Shown: positions 1 to 6,811 of the stretch, in pieces | How positions within the stretch are numbered: position 1 is the stretch's first letter | Layout: every line of letters starts with the position of its first letter | Assembly: GCA_050485385.1 (NCBI GenBank) | Contig: JBJHBG010000093.1 | Location: 1 to 20,370, forward strand | Source of the DNA: RECO01 sp050485385 | Lineage (GTDB): Bacteria; Pseudomonadota; Alphaproteobacteria; Geminicoccales; Geminicoccaceae | DNA length: 20,370 nt | Direction: 5' to 3' | Position numbers and translations under genes: made by a program | The notes under the pieces: model-generated | Seen by the model: only the letters and a program-made list of their open reading frames with translations | Database searches by the model: none | Told to the model about the DNA's origin: nothing

Positions 1-368
1 GCCCGCTTCGCCCGCGCCACCTGGTCGCGGCCCGGCAGCCCACCCGCGAACACGACGTGGCCGACGCCCTGGTCGACGCAGCAGTCGATCAGGGCGTCGA
101 GGTCCGGGTGCATGACGATGAGGTTGACGCCGAAGGGCCGGTCGGTCAGCGCCCGCGTGGCCGCGATCTCGGCGGCGAGGAGGTCGGGGGTCATCGAACC
201 GCAGGCGACGACGCCGAAGCCGCCGGCATTGGAGATGGCGGCGACGAGGTTGCGCTCGGAGACCCAGGTCATGGCGCCGCCGAGGATGGCGACGTCGACG
301 CCGAGCAACGCGCGGCCGCGACGGGTCAGCGCCGCCAGCCGATCGCGTCCGTGGGAGCCGAAATCCAT
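1..368 (-). CDS. Nitronate monooxygenase-family FMN enzyme (N-terminal part, cut by window edge)
   Basis: The reverse strand reads openly from an ATG at 368 to the window edge, giving 122 residues of an N-terminal half. It begins MDFGSHGRDRLAALTRRG and then carries GGAMTWVSERNLVAAISN, AGGFGVVACGSMTP and FGVNLIVMHP. This series is characteristic of the nitronate monooxygenase / 2-nitropropane dioxygenase family, FMN-dependent TIM-barrel enzymes that oxidise alkyl nitronates and related compounds in the cytoplasm. The catalytic histidine and most of the FMN site would lie beyond the edge, so the exact activity cannot be judged. The start lies just after the lysC stop (TGA, two bases, ATG on the reverse strand), so the two genes are probably co-transcribed. 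The family is confident; the substrate is unknown. Confidence 0.85.
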   Translation of the reverse strand, partial: MDFGSHGRDRLAALTRRGRALLGVDVAILGGAMTWVSERNLVAAISNAGGFGVVACGSMTPDLLAAEIAATRALTDRPFGVNLIVMHPDLDALIDCCVDQGVGHVVFAGGLPGRDQVARAKR

Positions 369-370
369 GC

Positions 371-1612
371 TCAGTCTTNNNNNNNNNNGTCTTCGGCGTC
401 GAGGCCGTAGGCGGAGTGCAGCGTGCGAATGGCCAGCTCCGCGTATTCCTCGGCGATGAGCACGCTGATCTTGATCTCCGAGGTGGAGATGGCGCGGATG
501 TTGATCCCCTTCTCGGCCAGCGCCTGGAACATTTGATGGGCGATGCCGGCGTGGCTGCGCATGCCGACGCCGACCACCGAGATCTTGGCCACGTCCTTGT
601 CGGCATCGACGCGCTCGCAGCCGAGGTCGCGGGCGATCCGGTCGAGCACGTCGCGTGCCCGGGCAAGGTCGGCCTCGGTCACGGTAAAGGTGAGATCGGT
701 GCTCTCGCCGTCCGGCGACACGCTCTGCACGATCATGTCGACGTTCACGTTGGCCGCCGACAGCGGCCCGAAGATGGCCGCGGCGACGCCCGGCTTGTCG
801 CGGACCCCCACCAGCGTGACCTTCGCTTCGTCACGACTGTAGGTGATGCCGGAGACCAGCTGATGTTCCATCATGGGATCGTCTGCTACCACGAAAGTAC
901 CGGGTTTGTCCTCAAAACTGGACAGCACGCGAACGGGCACCGCGTACTGCATCGCGAGCGCAACCGAGCGCGTCTGCAAGACCTTGGCGCCGAGCGAGGC
1001 CATCTCCAGCATCTCTTCGTAGGTCACGCGCTCGAGCTTGCGCGCCCGCGGCACGATGCGCGGATCGGTGGTGTAGACGCCGTCGACGTCGGTGAAGATG
1101 TCGCAGCGATCCGCGCCGAGGGCGGCGGCCAGCGCCACCGCCGAAGTGTCCGAACCGCCGCGGCCTAGGGTGGTGATCCGCCCGTCGGCCGTCACCCCCT
1201 GAAAGCCCGGCACCACGGCGACCTCGCCCCGGTCCAGCGCCGCCCGAACCGCCGCGCCGTCGATGCGGTCGATCCGCGCCTTGCCGTGGTGGGCATCGGT
1301 CACGAACGGCAGTTGCCAGCCCATGAACGAGCGCGCCGGCACGCCCAGCCCGTGCAGCGCGACGGCGAGCAGGCCGCTCGTCACCTGCTCGCCCGAGGCG
1401 ACCACGACGTCGGCCTCGGCAAGGTCGGCCGTCTTTCCGCCCAGTTCCTCCACCCAGCCGACCAGCCGGTTCGTGTGGCCGGCCATCGCCGACACGACGA
1501 CGACGATCCGCTCGCCCGCCGCGACGTGCCGATGCACCGTCCGTGCCACGTGGCGCAGGCGCTCGGGATCGGCTACCGAGGTGCCGCCGAATTTCTGAAC
1601 GACGAGTGTCAA
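371..1612 (-). CDS. lysC: Aspartate kinase (ask/LysC, ACT-regulated); short assembly gap near the 3' end
   Basis: This enzyme phosphorylates L-aspartate, the first step toward lysine, threonine, methionine and diaminopimelate. The kinase domain shows KFGGTS at residues 7-12, a glycine-rich GRGGSDTSA around 150-158, and FTDVDGVYTTDPR. Two ACT domains follow (about 264-330 and 343-405), including STSEIKISVLI, part of the usual lysine/threonine effector site. The start is TTG at 1612. No ATG or GTG lies in frame just upstream, and this start puts VQKFGGTS at the position normal for the family. The ribosome-binding site is weak. Ten Ns at 379-388 interrupt the last codons. If the repeated gtctt on both sides of the gap is merged, the protein is 408 residues and ends GLDAED followed by TGA, the normal length for alphaproteobacterial homologues. 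It is divergent from ubiG. Confidence 0.96.
   Translation of the reverse strand: MTLVVQKFGGTSVADPERLRHVARTVHRHVAAGERIVVVVSAMAGHTNRLVGWVEELGGKTADLAEADVVVASGEQVTSGLLAVALHGLGVPARSFMGWQLPFVTDAHHGKARIDRIDGAAVRAALDRGEVAVVPGFQGVTADGRITTLGRGGSDTSAVALAAALGADRCDIFTDVDGVYTTDPRIVPRARKLERVTYEEMLEMASLGAKVLQTRSVALAMQYAVPVRVLSSFEDKPGTFVVADDPMMEHQLVSGITYSRDEAKVTLVGVRDKPGVAAAIFGPLSAANVNVDMIVQSVSPDGESTDLTFTVTEADLARARDVLDRIARDLGCERVDADKDVAKISVVGVGMRSHAGIAHQMFQALAEKGINIRAISTSEIKISVLIAEEYAELAIRTLHSAYGLDAEDXXXXD
379..388. other. Assembly gap (10 N)
   Basis: Ten consecutive Ns lie inside the last codons of lysC. The five bases before (gtctt, 374-378) are identical to the five after (gtctt, 389-393). Overlapping these copies restores a natural LysC C terminus, so the gap probably holds no missing DNA. 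Confidence 0.95.
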
Positions 1613-1679
1613 CGAAGGGTGTCCCGAATGCTGGCCCGGCGGAAAGACGGCGGGCCGCTGTCGATCACCGCCGCTTCAT

Positions 1680-1694
1680 AACGTCTTGGACGTT
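1680..1694. promoter_or_regulatory. Perfect inverted repeat in the lysC/ubiG divergent spacer
   Basis: AACGTC-TTG-GACGTT has 6-bp arms and a 3-bp spacer. It sits inside the 128-bp region between the lysC start (1612) and the ubiG start (1741). Its position would suit an operator for either gene. No regulator is recognised and a single palindrome of this size can occur by chance. I saw no clear -35/-10 pair in this spacer. Confidence 0.25.
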
Positions 1695-1740
1695 CGAGGC
1701 AAGCGTGCCATTCCGAGACCCAGCCGAGCGAAAGCGAGCG

Positions 1741-2487
1741 ATGCCGACCCCGCCCCGAAGCGCCAATCCCACCGAACTCGCCAAGTTCGACGGCAGCACC
1801 CTCGACTGGTGGGATCCGGACGGGCCGATGGCGCCTTTGCACGCGCTCAATCCCGCGCGGCTCGCCTTCCTGGTCGACGCCGCCGAGCGGCGGTTCGGCG
1901 TGGCCGCTGCGTCGGGCTCGCCGTTCGCCGGGCGCACCGTCCTCGATGTCGGCTGCGGCGGCGGACTTCTCGCCGAGCCGTTGGCGCGGCTCGGCGGGCG
2001 GGTCACGGGCATCGATCTCGCCGCTCGCGCGCTCGAGGCCGCACGGCGCCACGCGCTGCACACCGATCTCGCGGTCGACTACCGGCTGGAGGCAGCGGAG
2101 GACGTGGCCAACCGTGGCGAGCGCTTCGACGTCGTGGTGGCGTCCGAGGTGATCGAGCACGTCGCCGACCAGCCGGCCTTCGTCGCCACGCTGGCCGCGC
2201 TGACGGCGCCGGGCGGCTTGCTCGTGCTGACCACGCTCAACCGCACGCCGCGCGCCTACGCCGAGGCCATCGTCGGTGCCGAGTACGTGCTCGGCTGGCT
2301 GCCGCGCGGCACCCACGACTGGCGCCGCTTCGTGCGGCCGGCGGAGCTGGCTTCGTGGTTGCGCGCGGCGGGGTTCGCGGTCGACCGCCTCTCCGGGCTG
2401 GGCTGGCAGCCGCGTGACGGCTCGTTCGAGCTGCGCCGCGACGTTGCCGTCAACTATCTGCTGGCTGCGCATCGGCCGGGCGAGTGA
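1741..2487 (+). CDS. ubiG: Ubiquinone biosynthesis O-methyltransferase UbiG
   Basis: UbiG is the SAM-dependent enzyme that carries out both O-methylations of the ubiquinone ring (2-polyprenyl-6-hydroxyphenol and demethylubiquinol). The 248-residue product has the UbiG-specific N-terminal block LDWWDPDGPMAPLHALNPAR at about 21-40. The class I methyltransferase motif VLDVGCGGG follows at 67-75, then the acidic end of strand 2 (VTGID, 88-92), SEVIEHV, and a late GTHDWRRFVRPAEL segment typical of the family. I chose the ATG at 1741 because it gives the family length. An earlier in-frame ATG at 1543 would overlap lysC and add residues with no resemblance to UbiG. Upstream GAGCGAAAGCGAGCG offers only a weak ribosome-binding site. 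The lysC/ubiG pairing is common in alphaproteobacteria. It ends 4 bp from the convergent DUF1178 gene. Confidence 0.95.
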   Translation: MPTPPRSANPTELAKFDGSTLDWWDPDGPMAPLHALNPARLAFLVDAAERRFGVAAASGSPFAGRTVLDVGCGGGLLAEPLARLGGRVTGIDLAARALEAARRHALHTDLAVDYRLEAAEDVANRGERFDVVVASEVIEHVADQPAFVATLAALTAPGGLLVLTTLNRTPRAYAEAIVGAEYVLGWLPRGTHDWRRFVRPAELASWLRAAGFAVDRLSGLGWQPRDGSFELRRDVAVNYLLAAHRPGE

Positions 2488-2491
2488 CGGC

Positions 2492-2899
2492 TCAGGCGTC
2501 GGTTTCCGGCAGGTCCGGCAGGGCCGCCACCGCGATGCCCTCGTCGCGCAGGGCGTCCGCTTCCTCGGCACTGGCCTGCCCCCAGATCGGCCGCGCCTCG
2601 CTCTCGCCGTAATGGATGCGGCGCGCTTCCTCGGGAAAGCGCTCGCCGACCGGCTCTGCCGTCGCCTTCACCTTGGCGGTCATCGCCCGCAAGAGCGCAT
2701 AGGCCGCGGCTGCCTTGTCCATTGCCGCGGCCTTGCCGCCGATGGCGGGCGCCATGATCGCCTTGGTCACGCGGGTGCCGGCGCACGCGGGGCAGTCGAC
2801 CAGCCGCTGCGCCGCTTGACGGTCGAACGCATCGGCACTGGAGAACCAGGCCTCGAAGCGGTGATCGCAGTCGCCGCAAACCAGGGCATAGCGGATCAC
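2492..2899 (-). CDS. DUF1178 family small zinc-ribbon-like protein
   Basis: The 135-residue product starts MIRYALVCGDCDHRFEAWF and has two CxxC pairs, C8/C11 (CGDC) and C36/C39 (CPAC), as in a zinc ribbon. An acidic C-terminal part contains ARRIHYGESEARPIWGQAS, the conserved mark of DUF1178. The molecular function of the family is unknown. The GTG start at 2899 overlaps the grxC stop as GTGA, so translation is probably coupled to grxC. The longer reading upstream would run inside grxC and is rejected. In many alphaproteobacteria this gene sits, as here, with grxC, comF and ubiG, which hints at a redox or metal role, but that is inference only. Confidence 0.9.
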   Translation of the reverse strand: MIRYALVCGDCDHRFEAWFSSADAFDRQAAQRLVDCPACAGTRVTKAIMAPAIGGKAAAMDKAAAAYALLRAMTAKVKATAEPVGERFPEEARRIHYGESEARPIWGQASAEEADALRDEGIAVAALPDLPETDA

Positions 2900-3174
2900 G
2901 ACGCTTGGCTTTCCCGGCCCAGCCCCAAGAGCCGATCCAACTCGCCGGTGCGCTCGAGCGCGTGCAGGTCGTCCGAGCCGCCGATGCCGTGGCCGTCGAC
3001 GAAGACCTGGGGCACCGTCCGCCGCCCGGCCGCGCGCTCGATCATCTCCGCCCGCCGGCTCGGCTCCGCCGCGTGGTCGACCTCGCGGAACGCCACGCCC
3101 TTCGCTGTCAGCAACCGCTTGGCGGCGTAACAGAAGCCGCACAAGGGGCTCGTGTAGATCTCCACTTCGGCCAC
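2896..3174 (-). CDS. grxC: Glutaredoxin 3 (GrxC family)
   Basis: This is a glutathione-dependent disulfide oxidoreductase of 92 residues with a thioredoxin fold. The dithiol active site is CGFC (C12 and C15) instead of the textbook CPYC. TVPQVFVDG supplies the cis-proline loop, and GGSDDLHALE is the glutathione-binding segment. The start is GTG at 3174 (VAEVEIYTSPLCGFC); the next residues match the normal first strand. It lies 16 bp downstream of comF and its stop overlaps the DUF1178 start by four bases. Replacing the active-site proline with glycine may shift redox potential or iron-sulfur binding, but this is not established here. Confidence 0.95.
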   Translation of the reverse strand: MAEVEIYTSPLCGFCYAAKRLLTAKGVAFREVDHAAEPSRRAEMIERAAGRRTVPQVFVDGHGIGGSDDLHALERTGELDRLLGLGRESQAS

Positions 3175-3190
3175 GATTCCGTTCCCGAAA

Positions 3191-3967
3191 TTACGACGAT
3201 GCCGGAGATATGGTGACGTTTCGGCTCTCTGTCACGCGCGCGAGGCAGACGGCGTCGACCGATTCGGCACCGCCGCGCAGGAGGACGCGCGCGCAGGCGT
3301 CGAGCGTGGCGCCGGTCGTCAGCACGTCGTCCACCAGCAGCACGCGCCGGCCCTGGAGCAACGACGTCCAGCGCGGATGGACGTGGAACGCCGCCGCCGT
3401 GACGTTGCTGCGGCGCTCGCTGCGGCTCAGGCTCTGCTGCGAGACCGTGGCGCGATGACGGACCAGCAGGTCGGGCACGCAGCGCGGGTGCCGGCCGGGG
3501 GCGATGCCCTCCGCCAAGAGCACCGCCTGATTGAAGCCGCGCTGCAACAGCCGCCAGCGGTGCAGCGGCACCGGCACGACCAGGTCCGCTTCCTCCAGGA
3601 GTTCGCCGGCGGCGCGCTCGAGCCACTGCACGAAGAGGGGCCGAAGGCTGAGCCGCCCATAGTGCTTGAAGCCGACGATGAGGCGTCGGCTGTGGCCGTC
3701 GTAGACCAGCGCCGCCCGCGCCCGGCGGATGAGCGGCGCCTCGGCGGCGCAGGCGCCGCAGATGGGGGCGGCGACGCCGGCACCCGGCAGCGGTATGCCG
3801 CAGCTGCGACAGAGCGGTGGCACGACGAAGCGCAACTCGCTCCAACAGCCGGCGCAGAGCCCGCGCTCGCTGCCGAGAACGGTGTCGCAGACGGCGCATT
3901 TGTGCGGCAGGACGACGTCGGCAACGGCGACGGCGAGGCGGCCGACGGCGGCGGGAAGGCGGATCAC
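3191..3967 (-). CDS. comF: ComF-family phosphoribosyltransferase-like protein
   Basis: The 258-residue protein has an N-terminal double zinc-ribbon (C24/C27, C38/C41, C53/C56, C70/C73) and a type I phosphoribosyltransferase domain. The domain includes VVPVPLHRWRLLQRGFNQ and the PRPP loop RRVLLVDDVLTTGAT, with both loop aspartates present. ComF proteins help process or take up transforming DNA in competent bacteria; in non-competent species the role is unclear. No other competence gene is in the window. The GTG at 3967 is chosen because it overlaps the stop of the upstream gene as GTGA and begins MIRLPAAVGRLAVAVADVVL, the usual hydrophobic lead before the first zinc ribbon. The open frame further upstream is the antiparallel shadow of the neighbouring gene. 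Confidence 0.93.
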   Translation of the reverse strand: MIRLPAAVGRLAVAVADVVLPHKCAVCDTVLGSERGLCAGCWSELRFVVPPLCRSCGIPLPGAGVAAPICGACAAEAPLIRRARAALVYDGHSRRLIVGFKHYGRLSLRPLFVQWLERAAGELLEEADLVVPVPLHRWRLLQRGFNQAVLLAEGIAPGRHPRCVPDLLVRHRATVSQQSLSRSERRSNVTAAAFHVHPRWTSLLQGRRVLLVDDVLTTGATLDACARVLLRGGAESVDAVCLARVTESRNVTISPASS

Positions 3968-5853
3968 GCGCGCCTCGCCGCGTCCATCAGGACGAGCCCG
4001 AGCGGATCGCCGCCGACCGCGCGCAACTCGTCCAGCGCCGTCTCGATCGCCCGGCGGTGGGTCACCCCGGCGCGCACCGCCACCAGCGTGCTCCGGCAGG
4101 CCCGCGCCACGCGCAGGCCTTCGGTGTCGCTCAAGGGGGCCGTGGCGACGATCACCCGGTCGAACCGCCGCTCGGCGCTCTGCAACAGCACCTCGACCGC
4201 ACCCGGTGCGAGCGCCGTCGCCCGGTCGTTGCCGCGCCGGATCAGCCAGGGTCCGCGGTCGCCCAGCGGTACGACCAGATCGGTCCAGGCGCGCGCGCCC
4301 GACCAGATCTCGGCGACGCCGTCGCCGCCGGGGGCGCGCCAAAGCCGGTGCTGCGGCACGGCCGGTGCGCCGGCGTCGATCAGGAGCACGGTGTAGCCCT
4401 GGAGCCGGCCGGCCTGGGCCAGTGCGGCGGCGAGTCGTCCCGCATCGACCGTGCGGTCGGCGCCGGCAACGGCGAGGGTGCGCATCGGCACCGGGGCCGC
4501 TTCGCCCTGCAACCAGATGCGCTCGATCGCCGAGGCGGCCCGGCTCTTCGGCACCCGGTCGATGCGCCGCGGCAGCGGCGGCACCGCGGCAAGGACCGGC
4601 AGGCCGGTGGCGTTGGCGAGGGCGGCCGCCGTGACGAAGCGGCTAGGCCGGAACCGCGCGCGCCGTGCCGCGAGCAGCAAGCCGACCAGCAGGCCCAACC
4701 CGGCACCGCCGCCGTAGAGGGCGGCTTGCAGCCACGTCCGGCTCAGCGCCGCGGCTTCGGTGCTGGCCACCATCCGTGCATCCGGCAGCACCGCCAGGCG
4801 CTGGCGTTGCAGCGCATCGCGGCTCGCCGCCAGTTCGGCGAGGCGGGCGAGGTCCACTTGGAGGTCGCGCTCCAGCGCCGCGCGCTCGGCGACGGTCGCC
4901 TCGCGGGCCGCCAGTTCCGCCTGCGCCTCGGCGAGTTCGGCCCGCAGTCGCGCCGTTTCCGCGGCGGCGAGGTCGCGCTCCGCGTCGGCCGTGGCGACGA
5001 GTGCGTCCGCCGCCTCGGCGAGCTGTGCCTCGCGCTCGTCGAGTTCGGTTCGAGCTGCCTGATGCAACGGGTGACGGGCACCGTAGACGGCGTCGATCTC
5101 GGCGAGCCGCGCCGCCGCCCCATCGCGTGCCGCCACCGCTTCCGCGAGGTCGCCGGCGCGTGGCTGCGCCAGCAGCCACGGCAGATCCAGAGGCTCGAGC
5201 GCCGCCACCCGCGTGCGTTCGAGGCGTTCGTCGAGCACCGCGAGCCGGTCGGTGGCGGCGGCGGCGGCGCTGGCGAGATCGTCCACCTGTCGCCTTGCGG
5301 CGGCGATGTCGGCGGCATCGGCCAAGGCCAATCGGCGCTCCAGCGCGGTGCGGCGCGCCTCGATCTCGGCGACGGCGGCGGCGATCCCGTCGAGCCGGGC
5401 GTCGAGGACGCCAAGGCGCCGCTCGAAACGCTCCTCCAGCAGTTGCGCCGCCGCACCCGTGGCCAGACCCTCGGCGCGGGCCGCCGTGGTACCGATGGCG
5501 ACCAGCTCCAAGCTGCGGCCGCCGTCGCGCACGGTGGCGGCGAGGCGCTCGGTTGCGAGGGGCAGGCCGAACTCGGCCGCGACGGCGCGCAACCGGCGTC
5601 GGAGCGCGTCGTCGTCGGCATCCGCCGGCGGCAGGTCCCGGCGCAGCCCGTCGAGAAAACGGGCGCCGCCGACCACCTGCGGTTCGAGGACGAAGCCCGG
5701 CTCGGTCGCCGTCGGCTCGACGGCGAGCAGCGCCCGCGCCTCGTACCGAGACGGCAGCGCCCGCTCCACCACGGCGGCAAGGGCCACCCCCAGCGCGAGC
5801 CCGGCCAGGATGGTCAGCGGATAGTGGCGTGCCGAACGCGGGCGTGGCGACAC
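3964..5853 (-). CDS. Wzz/GumC-type polysaccharide co-polymerase with degenerate BY-kinase-like domain
   Basis: The 629-residue protein has an N-terminal membrane segment (about 11-33, YPLTILAGLALGVALAAVV) and a periplasmic chain-length-determinant region. A long Ala/Glu/Arg-rich coiled coil follows, then a GNVR-like block (YGARHPLHQAARTELDE) and a second membrane segment near 376-396. The cytoplasmic C-terminal domain resembles bacterial tyrosine kinases/CapB: VLLIDAG near 489-495, RFDRVIVATAP near 563-573, and an end like LVAVRAGVTHRRAIETALDE. However, the expected Walker A lysine loop is replaced by AGADRTVDAG, the Walker B aspartate of the usual VIIDTPP is alanine (VIVATAP), and no C-terminal tyrosine cluster is present. 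It probably regulates export or length of a surface polysaccharide without kinase activity. No glycosyltransferase or Wzy gene is nearby. The GTG start at 5853 has no ribosome-binding site. Its stop overlaps the comF start. Confidence 0.78.
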   Translation of the reverse strand: MSPRPRSARHYPLTILAGLALGVALAAVVERALPSRYEARALLAVEPTATEPGFVLEPQVVGGARFLDGLRRDLPPADADDDALRRRLRAVAAEFGLPLATERLAATVRDGGRSLELVAIGTTAARAEGLATGAAAQLLEERFERRLGVLDARLDGIAAAVAEIEARRTALERRLALADAADIAAARRQVDDLASAAAAATDRLAVLDERLERTRVAALEPLDLPWLLAQPRAGDLAEAVAARDGAAARLAEIDAVYGARHPLHQAARTELDEREAQLAEAADALVATADAERDLAAAETARLRAELAEAQAELAAREATVAERAALERDLQVDLARLAELAASRDALQRQRLAVLPDARMVASTEAAALSRTWLQAALYGGGAGLGLLVGLLLAARRARFRPSRFVTAAALANATGLPVLAAVPPLPRRIDRVPKSRAASAIERIWLQGEAAPVPMRTLAVAGADRTVDAGRLAAALAQAGRLQGYTVLLIDAGAPAVPQHRLWRAPGGDGVAEIWSGARAWTDLVVPLGDRGPWLIRRGNDRATALAPGAVEVLLQSAERRFDRVIVATAPLSDTEGLRVARACRSTLVAVRAGVTHRRAIETALDELRAVGGDPLGLVLMDAARRA

Positions 5854-5920
5854 GGCGGCAGGGCGGCGAACGGTGGACAGCGGGTCGATCCTCAGGCAAC
5901 GAGCCCTACGGCGCTTTTTC

Positions 5921-6811
5921 CTAGCGGACGGCGCGGCGGCGGTCGAGGAGCGCTTGCAATCCGTCGCCCAGCGCGTTGAACGCGATCACCGTCAGGAAGA
6001 TCATCAGCCCGGGCACGATGGCGAGCAGGGGCGAGCGGACGAGCTGCGTTTGCGCGTCGGACAGCAGGTTGCCCCAGGACGGCGTCGGCGGCTGCACGCC
6101 GAGGCCGAGGAAACTGAGGACCGATTCCGCCAGCACCACGTTGCCGATGCCGAGGGTGGCGGCGACCAGGATGGGGCCGGCGACGTTCGGCAGGATGTGG
6201 CGCCGGAGGACGTGGCGCGGCGGCGCGCCCATGGCCTCGGCGGCCAGCACGTAGGTGCGTCGGCGCACGGTGAGGGCGGCGCTGCGGGCGACGCGGGCGA
6301 CCATCGGCCAGCCGAACAGGGCGACGATGACGACGATGCGGCCAACGTCGGCAAGCCCGCCCGTGGGCAGGCCGAAGCGGGCCGGGTCGATGGCGGCGAC
6401 GATCAACAGCAGCGGCAGGATCGGCAAGGCGATCACGAGGTCGGTCAGCCGCATCAAGAGCGCGTCGGTGGTGCCTCCGGCATAGGCGCCGACGACGCCC
6501 ACCAGCGTCCCGATCAGGGCCGCCGCCACGGCGCCGATCAGGCCGACGGCGAGCGACACCCGGCCGCCTTCGAGCACGCGGACGAGGTAGTCGCGGCCAA
6601 GCTCGTCCGTGCCGAGCCAGTGCGCGCGGCTCGGCGGCTGCAGACGGTTGAAGATGTCGACCTGGCTGCCGTCGACGCCGAGGGCCAGGGCGATCAACGG
6701 GGCGCCGATGCAGAGCGCGGCGAGCAGCGTCAGGATCGCGGTCGAGCCCAGAAGGATCACGCCCGGCGTCACGGCTGTGGCCACGCGCGGGGCCAGCCGC
6801 TCAGTCGTCAT
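5921..6811 (-). CDS. Peptide-type ABC importer permease (OppC/DppC family)
   Basis: This 296-residue inner-membrane protein is the second permease of a peptide/nickel-class ABC importer. After the first membrane segment it has the periplasmic loop SRAHWLGTDELGRDYLVRVLEGGRVSL (split here as HWLGTDELGRD and GGRVSL), a hallmark of DppC/OppC. It has about six hydrophobic segments and the coupling loop YVLAAEAMGAPPRHVLRRHI followed by LPN, which contacts the ATPase. SVLSFLGLGVQPPTPSWG is also typical. The ATG at 6811 (MTTERLAPRV) overlaps the preceding permease by 11 bp. A start at 6838 is possible but would lie deeper in that gene. Downstream, after 67 bp, comes an unrelated co-polymerase gene, so the usual ATPase genes are missing here. 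Confidence 0.93.
   Translation of the reverse strand: MTTERLAPRVATAVTPGVILLGSTAILTLLAALCIGAPLIALALGVDGSQVDIFNRLQPPSRAHWLGTDELGRDYLVRVLEGGRVSLAVGLIGAVAAALIGTLVGVVGAYAGGTTDALLMRLTDLVIALPILPLLLIVAAIDPARFGLPTGGLADVGRIVVIVALFGWPMVARVARSAALTVRRRTYVLAAEAMGAPPRHVLRRHILPNVAGPILVAATLGIGNVVLAESVLSFLGLGVQPPTPSWGNLLSDAQTQLVRSPLLAIVPGLMIFLTVIAFNALGDGLQALLDRRRAVR

Noticed and set aside
1632..1656. GGCCCG...CGGGCC inverted repeat upstream of lysC as a possible attenuator
   Set aside because: The arms are only 6 bp in GC-rich DNA, there is no leader peptide or T-run, and such repeats are frequent by chance here.
4890..5420. Repetitive gcg/gcc-rich stretch considered as a tandem repeat
   Set aside because: It is the coding sequence of an Ala/Glu/Arg-rich coiled coil in the co-polymerase. 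There is no exact repeat unit.
3817..5979. Rightward 720-residue frame opposite the co-polymerase gene
   Set aside because: Composition is typical of an antisense shadow (Arg/Gly/Gln-rich), with no domain and no ribosome-binding site.
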